From contig NZ_CP059851.1 in the NCBI RefSeq assembly GCF_014117445.1, positions 682,001 through 746,000 of the forward strand: DNA of 64,000 bases. The letters are read 5' to 3'. Below the pieces are notes generated by a model. The model did not search any database. It saw only the letters and a list, made by a program, of their open reading frames with translations, and had not been told where the DNA came from. Shown here piece after piece: positions 47,104-56,516 of this stretch (the stretch's first letter is position 1; every line of letters begins with the position of its first letter). The DNA comes from Sandaracinobacteroides saxicola (GTDB lineage Bacteria > Pseudomonadota > Alphaproteobacteria > Sphingomonadales > Sphingomonadaceae). The position numbers and the translations under genes were made by a program.

Positions 47104-47979
47104 ATGGCAGAGCTGGGCAGCGCGCAGGGGTGGGTGACGACGGGCACCGCGACGATCGCGGCCATCGCGGGCATCGTTTCCGGCATCAATTCCGACCAGG
47201 CGAAGACCCGTGCCGCCGCGGCGGAGGCGCAGTCGCGCGCGACATCGGCGCAGCTGGCGCAGCAGGCGGAGGCGCGGCAGTTGAGCAGTGCCAACCGGGA
47301 CTATCAGCTGGCGGTGACGCGGATGGTGCTGGATGCCATCGGCAAGGATGACCGGCGGCTGCAGGGCGCGCTCGTTGGGCTGGTGGCGACGCTGCCCGAG
47401 GAAAGCCTGGCGAAATCGCTGACCGAGGCGCTGGCATCCTCCGGCGACGCCGCGGTGGCGGGCCGCGCCAATGCCAACCTGTCCGCGCTGGAAAGCTATG
47501 TCGGGCAGAATGAATCGGATGGGCGGGAGGTGCTGGCGGGGCCGACGATCGCGCCGACCAGGCTGGGGACGGCGAGCGCGACGCGCACGATCGCCGCCGA
47601 CGCATCGCCGGTGGGGACGACGCGGCAGCTGACGCCCAAGAAGGCCGGCGCCTGGGATGTCGACATCTTCTGGTGCCAGGGGGATGGCGACGCGGCGCGG
47701 CGCGTGCGGGCGGAGGCGCTGGCGGGGGCGTTGCGCGGGGAGACGGGCTTTGCGCTGGGGCGCCTGCGCATCCGGCCGCTGCCCTACATCACCAACAGCC
47801 GCCCCGGTTATCGCCTGTCGGCGGACGTGATCCGGCCGGAGGCGGGCAAGCGCGACGAGGCCGATGTTGCCGCGGCGATTCAGCGGGTGGCGGCGGCGCT
47901 GCCGCAGCCGGTCAGGCTGACGGTGCAGCCGGCGACCTCGCCGACACCCTCCTATGTCAGCACTTTCATGTGCGCCTGA
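47104..47979 (+). CDS. Hypothetical protein with N-terminal hydrophobic helix
   Basis: 291 residues, no family recognised. Starts MAELGSAQGWVTTGTATIAAIAGIVSG: a hydrophobic helix (about 12-27) that may anchor it. A long Ala/Gln/Arg coiled-coil-like helix follows (KTRAAAAEAQSRATSAQLAQ), then helical repeats, and a C-terminal globular part beginning WDVDIFWCQGDGDAARRVRA that looks like a small alpha/beta domain. GGAGAG at 47094 supports the ATG at 47104. Only gene between a terminator and the second stem-loop element. Confidence 0.72.
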   Translation: MAELGSAQGWVTTGTATIAAIAGIVSGINSDQAKTRAAAAEAQSRATSAQLAQQAEARQLSSANRDYQLAVTRMVLDAIGKDDRRLQGALVGLVATLPEESLAKSLTEALASSGDAAVAGRANANLSALESYVGQNESDGREVLAGPTIAPTRLGTASATRTIAADASPVGTTRQLTPKKAGAWDVDIFWCQGDGDAARRVRAEALAGALRGETGFALGRLRIRPLPYITNSRPGYRLSADVIRPEAGKRDEADVAAAIQRVAAALPQPVRLTVQPATSPTPSYVSTFMCA

Positions 47980-47981
47980 GC

Positions 47982-48126
47982 GAGAGACCGTTTGCAAATC
48001 GTCCAGACCGGGCTGCAAATGTCGATTTTCTGCGCTCCGTTGCTCACGTGCCTTAAGCACGCTGCGCTACGATGCTCGAAAATCACCATTTTCGCCACGG
48101 CCTGAACGATTTTCAAACGGTCTCTC
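47982..48126. repeat. Intergenic stem-loop element, copy 2 (between hypothetical gene and ABC exporter)
   Basis: Outer arms 47982-48006 and 48102-48126 pair over 25 bases with two mismatches (GAGAGACCGTTTG.AAATCGT.CAG). The interior is homologous to copy 1 at 43165-43306. The right arm overlaps the stop codon of the exporter gene. Likely a bidirectional terminator and member of a dispersed family. Confidence 0.88.
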
Positions 48127-49900
48127 AGGCATCCTCGAATTGCAGGCGCGCGAGGCGGGCGTAGAGCGCGTCGGCGCTGAGGAGCTGGGCGTGGGTGCCG
48201 GTTTCGACGATCGCGCCTTCGTCCATCACGATGATGCGGTCGGCATCGCGCACGGTGGCGAGTCGATGGGCGATGACCAGCGTGGTGCGGCCGACCATCA
48301 GCCGTTCCAGCGCCTCCTGCACGGCGCGTTCGCTTTCGGCGTCCAGCGCGCTGGTGGCTTCATCCAGCAGCAGCAGCGGTGCGTCCTTCAGCAGCGCGCG
48401 GGCGATGGCGAGGCGCTGGCGCTGGCCGCCCGACAGGCGGGCGCCGGATTCGCCCATGAAACTGTCGAGGCCGTCCGGAAGCGCGCGCAGGAAATCGGCG
48501 GCATTGGCGGCGTCGGCGGCGGCCCATAATTCCGCCTCGGTGGCGTCAGGCCGGCCGTAGCGGATATTGTCCCGCGCGCTGGCGGCGAACACGGTCGCTT
48601 CCTGCGGCACGACGGCGATGCGGGCGCGCAGGTCCGCCGGGTCGGCATCGCGCAGGTCGACACCGTCGAGGCGGATGGTGCCGGCGGCGGGGTCGTAGAA
48701 ACGCTGGACGAGCTGGAAGATGGTGGTCTTGCCGGCGCCCGACGGGCCGACAAGGGCAATGCGCTCGCCGGGCGCGATGCTGAGCGAGAGATCGCGGATG
48801 GCGGAGACGTCCGGGCGGGTGGGATAGCGGAAGCTGACGTGATCGAAGACCAGCGCGCCGCGCGCCGGGACGGGGAGCGGCACGGGATGGGCCGGCGCGG
48901 CGATGGCGGGGGTTTCGGCAAGCAGCTCGCGGATGCGGCCGGAGGCGCCGGCGGCGCGCATGAAATCGCCATAGACCTCGGTCAGCGCGCCGAAGGCGCC
49001 GGCGACGATCGCGGCGGCGAGCACGAAGGCGGTGATGGTGCCGCCGGTCATCCGCCCGGCGATGACATCGACCGCGCCCTGCCACAGCACCAGCGTGATG
49101 GCGCCGAAGATCAGCATGATGACGAGCGCGGTCATGCCCGACCGCACGCGGATGCGCCGCTTGGCGGTGGCGAAGGCGCTTTCGACGGCGCTGCCGAAGC
49201 GGTTGGCTTCGCGGGTTTCGGCGCCGAAGGCCTGCACCACCTTGATGGCGCGCAGCACTTCGGAGACGATGCTGCCGACGTCGGCGATGCGGTCCTGGCT
49301 GCTGCGGCTGAGCGCGCGGACACGGCGGCCGAGCAGCACGATGGGGCCGATGACGAGCGGGATGACGAGCAGCATCATCGCGGTGAGTTTCGGCGACTGC
49401 ACGAACAGATAGCCGATGCCGCCGATCCCCATGAACAGGTTGCGCAGCGCGATGGAGGCGCTGGAGCTGACCACCTGTTCGATGACCGCGGTGTCGCTGG
49501 TGAGGCGGCTGGCGATCTCGCTGGGGCGGTTCTCTTCGAAAAATCCGGGGTGCAGGCCGAGCAGGTGGCGATGGACGGTGCGGCGCAGGTCGGCGACGAC
49601 GCGCTCTCCGATCCAGCTGACATAATAGAAGCGGATGGCGGTGGAGATGCCCATCACCAGGACGATGGCGAGGAGCGCGTAGAAATAGGGGGCGATGTCG
49701 GCGCCGGAGGCCGCGCCGAAGCCCTGGTCGACGATGGCCTTGAAGCCCTGCGGGATGGCAAGCGTGGCGCCGGCGGCGACCACGAGCGCGGCGAGCGCGG
49801 CCGCGATCTGCGCCGGATAGGCGCGGGCGAAGGTCCAGAGCAGGGACAGGTTGGAGAATTTGCGCGAGGGCGGGGCATCGTCGGGGGTGGGGGTGGCCAT
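48125..49900 (-). CDS. ABC transporter, fused permease/ATP-binding (lipid or multidrug exporter type)
   Basis: 591 residues. Six-helix exporter domain (about 20-330; LWTFARAYPAQIAAALAALV, VSWIGERVVADLRRTVHRHL), then the ATPase with Walker A VGPSGAGKTTIF, signature LSGGQRQRLAIARALL and Walker B LLLLDEATSALDAE, and the H-loop in VIAHRLATVRDADRI. Organisation as in MsbA-like exporters. I start at MATPTPDDAPPSRKF (49900), since upstream sequence is a shadow of the divergent leuC-like gene. Substrate unknown. Confidence 0.93.
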   Translation of the reverse strand: MATPTPDDAPPSRKFSNLSLLWTFARAYPAQIAAALAALVVAAGATLAIPQGFKAIVDQGFGAASGADIAPYFYALLAIVLVMGISTAIRFYYVSWIGERVVADLRRTVHRHLLGLHPGFFEENRPSEIASRLTSDTAVIEQVVSSSASIALRNLFMGIGGIGYLFVQSPKLTAMMLLVIPLVIGPIVLLGRRVRALSRSSQDRIADVGSIVSEVLRAIKVVQAFGAETREANRFGSAVESAFATAKRRIRVRSGMTALVIMLIFGAITLVLWQGAVDVIAGRMTGGTITAFVLAAAIVAGAFGALTEVYGDFMRAAGASGRIRELLAETPAIAAPAHPVPLPVPARGALVFDHVSFRYPTRPDVSAIRDLSLSIAPGERIALVGPSGAGKTTIFQLVQRFYDPAAGTIRLDGVDLRDADPADLRARIAVVPQEATVFAASARDNIRYGRPDATEAELWAAADAANAADFLRALPDGLDSFMGESGARLSGGQRQRLAIARALLKDAPLLLLDEATSALDAESERAVQEALERLMVGRTTLVIAHRLATVRDADRIIVMDEGAIVETGTHAQLLSADALYARLARLQFEDA

Positions 49901-49993
49901 GCGGGCGCTTCTACAGCGGTTTTGAGGCGCACTCAAAGCCGTTTCGGTTCTGGCGAGCCTGTTCAAACGCGGTGCGGACGCTACATCGGGGCC

Positions 49994-51370
49994 ATGGCGA
50001 GCCTGTTCGAGAAAATCTGGAGCCATCATGTGGTGGCGGCGATCGATGATGCGACCGCGCTGATCGCCATCGACCGGGTGTTCCTGCACGAGCGGACGGG
50101 ATCGGTGGCGCTGAAATCGCTGGCGGAGGCGGGGCGGCCGGTGGTGGATCCGGGGCGGGTGTTCGCCACCATGGACCATATCGTCAGCACCAGGCCGGGG
50201 CGGGGGGATGCGACCGAGATGCCGGGCGGCACGGCGTTCATCACCGAGACAAGGGACGCGGCGCGGGCGGCGGGGATCAACCTGTTCGATGTGACCGACC
50301 GCGACCAGGGGATCGTGCATGTGGTGTCGCCGGAGCTGGGGATCGTGCTGCCGGGGCTGACCCTGGTGTGCCCGGACAGCCATACGTGCACGCAGGGCGC
50401 GATGGGGGCGCTGGCCTGGGGGATCGGCAGCACCGAGGCGGAGCATGCGCTGGCGACGGGGACGCTGCGGGTGACGAAGCCGAAAACCATGCGCGTGACG
50501 GTGGAGGGCCGGCTGGCGCCCGGCGTGACGGCGAAGGATCTGGCGCTGCATCTGATCGCGCGCTTCGGCGCGGCGGGCGGGGTGGACCATGCGGTGGAAT
50601 ATGCCGGCGAGGCAGTGCGGGCGCTGCCGATGGAGGCGCGGCTGACGCTGTGCAACATGGCGACGGAGTTCGGCGCCTTTACCGGGCTGATCGCGCCGGA
50701 CGCGGTGACGTTCGACTATCTGAAGGGTCGGCGACATGCGCCCGCGGGGGCGGTCTGGGATGCGGCGGTGGCACAGTGGCAGGGTCTGGTTAGCGATAAT
50801 GGTTCGATGTTCCACGTGGAACATGCCATATCGGCAAATGAGGTGGTACCGATGGTGAGCTGGGGCACCAGCGTGCAGCAGAGCGTGGCGGTGGACGGGC
50901 GGGTGCCGGATGACGCGGCAACGCGGTCATTGGAGTATATGGGGCTGGAAGCCGGGCAGGCAGTGGCGGGATTGCCGGTGACCGGGGCTTTCATTGGTAG
51001 CTGTACCAACAGCCGATTGTCCGATCTGGAACGCGCCGCGGCGATCGTGCGGGGTCGGCGGGTGGCGGACGGGGTGCGGGCGCTGGTGGTGCCGGGGAGC
51101 CAGGCGGTGAAGCGGGCCGCGGAAGCGGCGGGGCTGGACCGGGTGTTCGTGGAGGCCGGGTTCGAGTGGCGGGAATCCGGCTGCTCGCTGTGCTTCTATG
51201 CGGGTGGCGAGAGTTTCGGACCGCGGGAGCGTGTGATCAGCAGCACCAACCGCAATTTCGAAAGCCGGCAGGGGCCGGGGACGCGCACGCACATCGCCAG
51301 CCCCGAGACCGTCGCGGCGAGCGCGATCGCGGGGAAGATCGCCGACGCCCGGGACTATGCCCGTGGCTGA
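49994..51370 (+). CDS. leuC: 3-isopropylmalate dehydratase large subunit family (LeuC-like, variant C terminus)
   Basis: 458-residue aconitase-superfamily hydro-lyase. N terminus reads like LeuC (LFEKIWSHHVV, IDRVFLHERT, FATMDHIVSTR, LVCPDSHTCTQGAMGALAWG). Cluster ligands: Cys in SHTCTQGA, in GSCTNSRL and in GCSLCFYAGGE. In common LeuC the last motif reads PGCSMCL.MN; here it is SGCSLCFYAGGESFG, so this may be a paralogue acting on another substituted malate. No leuB or leuA lies nearby. GTACC-rich region near 50815-50830 (FHVEHAISA) looks normal. Confidence 0.85.
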   Translation: MASLFEKIWSHHVVAAIDDATALIAIDRVFLHERTGSVALKSLAEAGRPVVDPGRVFATMDHIVSTRPGRGDATEMPGGTAFITETRDAARAAGINLFDVTDRDQGIVHVVSPELGIVLPGLTLVCPDSHTCTQGAMGALAWGIGSTEAEHALATGTLRVTKPKTMRVTVEGRLAPGVTAKDLALHLIARFGAAGGVDHAVEYAGEAVRALPMEARLTLCNMATEFGAFTGLIAPDAVTFDYLKGRRHAPAGAVWDAAVAQWQGLVSDNGSMFHVEHAISANEVVPMVSWGTSVQQSVAVDGRVPDDAATRSLEYMGLEAGQAVAGLPVTGAFIGSCTNSRLSDLERAAAIVRGRRVADGVRALVVPGSQAVKRAAEAAGLDRVFVEAGFEWRESGCSLCFYAGGESFGPRERVISSTNRNFESRQGPGTRTHIASPETVAASAIAGKIADARDYARG

Positions 51371-51959
51371 GCCGCTGGTGCGGTTGACGGCGGTGGCGGC
51401 GCCGTTGCTGCGGGACAATATCGATACCGACATCATCATCCCGAGCCGGGAGATGAAGACGGTGGGCAAGACCGGGCTGGCGGACGGGCTGTTCGCCGGC
51501 TGGCGCTATCAGGCTCCCGGGAGCCGGGAGCCGGATCCGGATTTTGTGTTGAACCAGCCAGCGTATCGGCACGCTCGGGTGTTGTTGACGGGTGCCAATG
51601 TGGGGTGCGGGTCGAGCCGGGAGCATGCCGCCTGGGCGCTGGCGGAATGGGGGTTCCGGGCGGTGGTGGCGCCAAGTTTCAACCCGATCTTCCTGGGCAA
51701 TGTCGTGCGAAACGGCATTGCACCGGTGAAACTGCCGATGGAGGTGGTGGCGACGCTGGCAGGGACGGTGACGCTGGACCTGGAGGCGATGACGCTGACC
51801 GGGCCGGACGGGGCGGTGCATCGCTTCGCGCTGGACGCCGAGGCGCGGGCGATGCTGCTGGAGGGGCTGGACGCCATCGACCTGACGCTGAAGCTGCGGC
51901 CGGCGATCGAGGCATGGCGGGAGGCCGACAGGGGACAGCGGCCTTGGGTTTATGGGTGA
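51357..51959 (+). CDS. leuD: 3-isopropylmalate dehydratase small subunit family (LeuD-like)
   Basis: 200-residue small swivel subunit partnering the preceding gene, which it overlaps by 14 bases. It has RDNIDTDIIIPSREMKTVG (DTDxIIP), PDFVLNQPAY, the phosphate-/substrate-site GCGSSREHAAWALAEWGFR and APSFNPIFLGNVVRNGIAP. Length fits LeuD. Same uncertainty about substrate as the large subunit. Confidence 0.88.
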   Translation: MPVAEPLVRLTAVAAPLLRDNIDTDIIIPSREMKTVGKTGLADGLFAGWRYQAPGSREPDPDFVLNQPAYRHARVLLTGANVGCGSSREHAAWALAEWGFRAVVAPSFNPIFLGNVVRNGIAPVKLPMEVVATLAGTVTLDLEAMTLTGPDGAVHRFALDAEARAMLLEGLDAIDLTLKLRPAIEAWREADRGQRPWVYG

Positions 51960-51978
51960 AGCGGCGATGCGCCCATGA

Positions 51979-52010
51979 AAAGGGCCCCGCGCGGGTGCGC
52001 GGGGCCCTTT
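51979..52010. terminator. Bidirectional intrinsic terminator between leuD and PEP-CTERM gene
   Basis: AAAGGGCCCCGCGC-GGGT-GCGCGGGGCCCTTT: a perfect 14-base stem with A and T runs at the ends, so it should stop transcription from both convergent genes. Confidence 0.88.
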
Positions 52011-52026
52011 CCGACGAAGACCGATG

Positions 52027-52596
52027 TCAGGCGGCGACGCTGCGGCGGCGGCGCAGGGCGCCCCCCACCAGGCCGAAGCCGCTGATCAGCATGGCCCAAG
52101 TGGCGGGTTCGGGCACGACCGCGCCGCGCACCAGCCAGGTTTCGGAGAAGCCGGGGTTCTGGCCGCCGGGCACGAAGATGACGCCGGCGACGCCATCGCC
52201 GAAATCGCAATGCCGCCAGACGGTGCTGAAATAGGCGGCGGCGCAGGCGCCGTCGCTGCCGACGCTGATCGGCGTGTCGTTGCCAGCACCGAAGCGCGAC
52301 AGGCTGATCGGATCGAAGCCGCCGTCGGGGACGTTGGCGCCGCGGAACAGGAAGTCGCTGGCCTGCGGGCGGCCGGCGAGTTCGCCGACGGTCGGCAGGC
52401 GCCAGCCCTGCGTGCCCTGATAGGTCAGGTCGATGTCACCGCAGCCGCCGGTGGCGTCGCAGGGGTTGGCCCAGGCCCAGTCCAGCCCGCCGAAGACGAT
52501 GTAGGCGTTGGTGGGCACGGGGGCGTTGATGATGGCCTGCGCCGGGACGGCGGCAAGCGCGGCAGCCGCGACGGCGGCAAGCATGGCGTATTTCAT
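52027..52596 (-). CDS. PEPxxWA-CTERM sorting domain protein
   Basis: 189 residues: signal peptide (MKYAMLAAVAAAALAAVPAQA), a middle with TQGWRLPTVGEL of the DUF1566-like kind found in secreted proteins and several cysteines (NPCDATGGCGDID, WRHCDFGDG), and the sorting signal VPEPATWAMLISGFGLVGG with [12 protein letters not shown] precedes the ATG at 52596. A sigma-54-like promoter (52631-52646) is upstream. Convergent with leuD across the terminator. Confidence 0.88.
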   Translation of the reverse strand: MKYAMLAAVAAAALAAVPAQAIINAPVPTNAYIVFGGLDWAWANPCDATGGCGDIDLTYQGTQGWRLPTVGELAGRPQASDFLFRGANVPDGGFDPISLSRFGAGNDTPISVGSDGACAAAYFSTVWRHCDFGDGVAGVIFVPGGQNPGFSETWLVRGAVVPEPATWAMLISGFGLVGGALRRRRSVAA

Positions 52597-52630
52597 GACA
52601 TTCCCTCCCTGTTGTGGGTAATGAGGGATG

Positions 52631-52646
52631 AGCAATGTTCATGCCA
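52631..52646 (-). promoter_or_regulatory. Sigma-54-type promoter of PEP-CTERM gene
   Basis: On the minus strand TGGCATG-AACA-TTGCT: full -12 element and one mismatch in the -24 element of TGGCACR-N4-TTGCW. It ends 35 bases before the start codon. Same arrangement as at 46458. Confidence 0.6.
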
Positions 52647-52737
52647 AGTGGCAGATGATGCAGAATCAAAAGGTTAACGATGCTGCGACGCACAAATCTG
52701 TAAAATGCGGCGTCACGCGGCGTGATAGTGGCAATTG

Positions 52738-54114
52738 TTATGCCGATTTTTCAACCTGTCTGGCGGCATCGCCGCGCAACTGCGCTTCGGTGAGGCGGTA
52801 GCCGAGCAGCAGGACGATGGCGAGCGCGCCCATGGCGACCGGGATATAGACCATGCCGAGCAGCAGCGCCTGTTCGACCCGCGGCGTGACGGCGGCGGCG
52901 ACATTGCCTTTTTCGAAACCGGCGAGGCTGAGCGCGAAGCCGATGACCAGAGGGCCAAAGGCGGCGGCGCCATTTTCGACGAAGCTGTACACCGCGGCAT
53001 AGACGCCTTCCCGCCGGACGCCGGTGCGGCGGGCATCCCATTCGATGATGTCGGTGAGCATCGACATGGCGAGGATGACATTGCCGCCGGCGGCGACGCC
53101 CACCACCAGCCCGCGCAGCACCAGTGCCCAGACCGGCTCGCCAGGCGAGGCCAGCAGCCAGGAGAGCGAATAGAGGATGTAGGCCGAGCCGGCGACGATA
53201 TAGGCCTCGCGCTTCCCATACCGCTTGCTGAAGCGGACGAGGAGCGGCGCGGTGGCGATGGTGGAGACGGTCATGGCGGCGCCGAAGGCGCCGAGGATGG
53301 AGAGGTCCAGCTTCAGCGCGTTCACCAGGAAGAAGATCATGGCGGCCTGGGTGGCGAAGACGCCGATCAGCTGGGCGAGCTTCACCGAGATCAGGCGGAG
53401 GAAATATTTGTTGGCCCAGAGCGCGCCCAGTTCGCCGGCGATGCCGACCACCGCCGGGCCACGATCGATGCTGCGGGCGCGGCCGGTGAGCAACACGGTG
53501 GCCATGGTGGTGGCGAGGATCAGCGTGCCGCCGATGACGCCGACGGTGGCGTAGCTGCTGCGTTCGCCCTTCCCCAGCGCCTCCAGCAGCACCGGCGCCA
53601 TGGCGGCGGCGAGGAAGCCGCCCAAGGAGACGAAGACGATGCGCCAGGCGTGGATGCTGCTGCGTTCATGGTAGCTGTCGGTCATTTCCGCCGGCATCGC
53701 CATGTAGGGCACGTTGAACAGGCTGTAGCCCAGCGTGTAGGCGACGAGCGCGCCGGCGGCCCACAGCGTGAGCAGGGCCGGCGTGTCGAGGCCGGCAGGG
53801 GGCGCGAAGAAGGCCAGGAAGCTGAGCGCGGAGAGCAGCGCGCCGACGAACAGCCAGGGGCGGCGGCGGCCGAAGCGGCTGCGGGTGCGGTCGCTGGCCA
53901 TGCCGATGGCGGGGTCGATGAGCATGTCGAGGATCTTGGTGGCGAAGATCAGGCCGCCGGCGATGGCGGGTTCGATGCCGAGGATCGACACCATGTAGAA
54001 GAGCGAGAGCGCGCCGATGCCATTCAAGAGGATGGCGACGCCGAGCGCGCCGACGGCCCAGCCGGCCTTCAGCGAGACCGGCAGCGCTTCGACGCGGGGC
54101 GGGGGGGCATTCAT
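52738..54114 (-). CDS. GPH (glycoside-pentoside-hexuronide):cation symporter-like MFS transporter
   Basis: 458 residues with about 12 hydrophobic segments. Starts MNAPPPRVEALPVSLKAGWA and has the GPH-type loop motifs LIFATKILDMLIDPAIGMAS, DRTRSRFGRRRPWLFVGA (about 70-87) and YSLFNVPYMAMPAEMT. Start at 54114, since the earlier ATG in frame adds a Trp/Arg-rich leader. GPH members take up sugars or glycosides with Na+ or H+; no catabolic gene is adjacent to name the substrate. An AT-rich 142-base gap separates it from the PEP-CTERM gene. Confidence 0.9.
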   Translation of the reverse strand: MNAPPPRVEALPVSLKAGWAVGALGVAILLNGIGALSLFYMVSILGIEPAIAGGLIFATKILDMLIDPAIGMASDRTRSRFGRRRPWLFVGALLSALSFLAFFAPPAGLDTPALLTLWAAGALVAYTLGYSLFNVPYMAMPAEMTDSYHERSSIHAWRIVFVSLGGFLAAAMAPVLLEALGKGERSSYATVGVIGGTLILATTMATVLLTGRARSIDRGPAVVGIAGELGALWANKYFLRLISVKLAQLIGVFATQAAMIFFLVNALKLDLSILGAFGAAMTVSTIATAPLLVRFSKRYGKREAYIVAGSAYILYSLSWLLASPGEPVWALVLRGLVVGVAAGGNVILAMSMLTDIIEWDARRTGVRREGVYAAVYSFVENGAAAFGPLVIGFALSLAGFEKGNVAAAVTPRVEQALLLGMVYIPVAMGALAIVLLLGYRLTEAQLRGDAARQVEKSA

Positions 54115-54269
54115 CGTGCTGTCACGCCACAGGCTTTGGCAAGAGGCTTGTGCCGCGCGGCGATGCTCCACCCTGCGGTCAGAGATCCTGCGCCGGCGGG
54201 CTAAACGGTAAGCCTAACGCGCCGTCTTTTCCGGCAGCAGCGCGGTTCGCGCGAACGGAGGATCGGCCC

Positions 54270-56375
54270 ATGCGTCCCACAGGTTTCACACCCAAGACCC
54301 TTGCCCTGTTGCTGGCGACGACGATGCTGGCCGCGTGCGGCGGCAGCGATGGCGGCAGCAGCGGGCCGCGCACCATCCCGGCGCCGCCGATCGCGCCGGG
54401 CAGCGTCACGCCTTCGCCGCCGCCGCCGCCCGCGGTGACCGATCCGGCGCCGCCGCCATCCGAGAACAATACGCTGGAGTATCGCAGCTCCACCGGCGCC
54501 ACCTCCATGAAGGCGATCGCCGCCTATGACCGCTCCGCCTTCGGGCAGGGCGTGACGGTGGGGGTGATCGACACCGGGCTGGGGTTGCTGGCGCGCGGGC
54601 TGTTCGAGGAGCGGATCCACACCGCCTCCACCGACATCGCCGGCATCCGCGGGCTGGAGGATCCGACCGGGCACGGCAGCGCGGTGGCCGCGATCATCGG
54701 CGCGGCGCGCGACGGCCGCGACATCCAGGGCGGCGCCTATCGATCGCAGCTGATGGTGCTGCGGACGGACACGCCGGACAGCTGCGTGACCAGCTGCGCC
54801 TTCAGCGGCGCCAACATCGCGCGGGCGCTGGACCATGCCCGGGTGAACGGCGCGAAGGTGGTGAACATCTCGCTGGGCGGCAGCCTGAGTTCGCAGGTGA
54901 TCGATGCGGTGGACCGGGCGACGGCGGCGGGCATGCTGGTGGTGGTGGCCGCCGGCAACAGCAGCGCGGCGAGCCCCAACAGCTTCGCGCAGATCGCGGC
55001 GACCGATGTGGCGCGCGGGCAGGTGATCATCGCGGGTGCGCTGGACGAGCGCGGGGCAATCGCGGATTTTTCCGACCGCGCCGGGGGCTTCGGACGCTGG
55101 TTCCTGGCGACGGCGGGCGAGAATGTCCGCAGTTACGACCAATATGGCAATCAGGCGCGGGTGAGCGGCACGTCCTTTGCGGCGCCGAACGTGGCGGCGG
55201 CGGCGGCGCTGGTGGCGTCGGCCTTTCCCAACCTCAATGGCCGGGAGATCGCCGACCTGTTGCTGGACAGCGCGCGGGATTATGGCGCGAGCGGCACGGA
55301 CGAGGTCTATGGCCGGGGCATCCTGGACCTGGAGCGGGCGTTCGCGCCGAAGGGCAGCGTGACGGTGCTGGGGACGGTGCAACCGATGGCGGCGACGCTG
55401 GTGGTGGACCCGGTGCTGGGCAACAGCGGCGCCATCGCGGGGGCGCTGGGCCGCGTGGTGGGGCTGGACAGCCTGAAGCGCGCCTATGTGATGACGCCCG
55501 AGGTGCGCCGGCTGGAGCGGCGGGCGACGCTGCTGTCCACGATGGCGCAGCCGGCGCGGTGGGCCGGGCAGGGCGGGATGAGCGCCGCGGTGCTGCCGGG
55601 GCCGGCGTTTCGCACCAGCGATGTCGGCAACCAGCCGCAGACGGGGTTCCGGCTTTCGGGCGCGCGGATGGTGACGCAGGTGGGCGCGGCGCAGCTGGCG
55701 GTGGGGCTGGGCCAGGGCGGGGGCTTTGCCCTCACGCCGGCCGATCCGACACGGCGGATGGCGGGCGGCATCGACATGAGCCTGTCGCTGGGCCGGCTGA
55801 GCATCGGGGCGGAGCGGGGGGAGGGCTATCATGCGCTGAACGCGGCGCGGCGTTTTGCGCTGGCCGGTGGGGAGGCGACGGTGGGCCTGCGCTATACGCG
55901 GCAGGCGGCGCGGGGCTCGGCGCTGCTGGGGGTGCGGACCGTCCATGGCGTGGCGCTGAACGCGGGGGCGGCGCTGCCGCTGGGCGCGGGCGTGACGCTG
56001 GAGCCGGCGCTGAGCATGGAGGCGCGGCGTTTTTCGCTGAACGGGGGGCTGGCGGCATCGGCGACGACGTCGCTGGCGTCTGCCTGGTCGGTGAGTTTGG
56101 CGGGGGAGGGCCGGCGGTTGGGCTGGCGGATGACGCTGTTGCAGCCGCTGACGGTGGAGGGGGGCAGCATCGCCTTCGACCTGCCGCGGGATTATGATTA
56201 TGCCACCGAAAGCGCGCGGTTCGAGCGGACGCGGGCGGGCCTGCGCGAGGCGCGGCGGGTGATGGCGATGGCGGACGTGAGCGCGCCGGTGGGGCCGTTC
56301 GCGCTGTCCTTGCGGGGGTTTGCCGGGGGTGAGGCCGGGGTGGGGGCGATGGTGGCGGTGGGAACGGGGTTTTGA
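54270..56375 (+). CDS. Subtilisin-like (S8) serine protease with lipobox and C-terminal barrel-like domain
   Basis: 701 residues. N terminus is a lipoprotein-type signal (LALLLATTMLAAC, Cys at about 23) followed by a Gly/Ser/Pro linker (about 24-70). Peptidase S8 domain about 75-365 with catalytic Asp in GVIDTGLG (about 101), His in PTGHGSAVAA (about 133) and Ser in SGTSFAAPNV (about 300). The remainder (about 380-701) is Gly/Ala-rich with alternating strands and ends in VAVGTGF, as in autotransporter barrels. GGAGGA precedes the ATG at 54270. A lipid anchor together with a barrel is unusual; the protease may sit on the surface. Confidence 0.85.
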   Translation: MRPTGFTPKTLALLLATTMLAACGGSDGGSSGPRTIPAPPIAPGSVTPSPPPPPAVTDPAPPPSENNTLEYRSSTGATSMKAIAAYDRSAFGQGVTVGVIDTGLGLLARGLFEERIHTASTDIAGIRGLEDPTGHGSAVAAIIGAARDGRDIQGGAYRSQLMVLRTDTPDSCVTSCAFSGANIARALDHARVNGAKVVNISLGGSLSSQVIDAVDRATAAGMLVVVAAGNSSAASPNSFAQIAATDVARGQVIIAGALDERGAIADFSDRAGGFGRWFLATAGENVRSYDQYGNQARVSGTSFAAPNVAAAAALVASAFPNLNGREIADLLLDSARDYGASGTDEVYGRGILDLERAFAPKGSVTVLGTVQPMAATLVVDPVLGNSGAIAGALGRVVGLDSLKRAYVMTPEVRRLERRATLLSTMAQPARWAGQGGMSAAVLPGPAFRTSDVGNQPQTGFRLSGARMVTQVGAAQLAVGLGQGGGFALTPADPTRRMAGGIDMSLSLGRLSIGAERGEGYHALNAARRFALAGGEATVGLRYTRQAARGSALLGVRTVHGVALNAGAALPLGAGVTLEPALSMEARRFSLNGGLAASATTSLASAWSVSLAGEGRRLGWRMTLLQPLTVEGGSIAFDLPRDYDYATESARFERTRAGLREARRVMAMADVSAPVGPFALSLRGFAGGEAGVGAMVAVGTGF

Positions 56376-56516
56376 GCCGGAAGGGGCGGGGTTCAGGTGG
56401 CATCGATGAGCGGCGGCGGGGCTTCGGTGCAGCGGACGCCGTGCTTCCACGACATCCGCCGCCATGACATGACAAGGGGCGGCATCATTGCCGCGCCGGA
56501 TTCATGCGCCGTTTGG

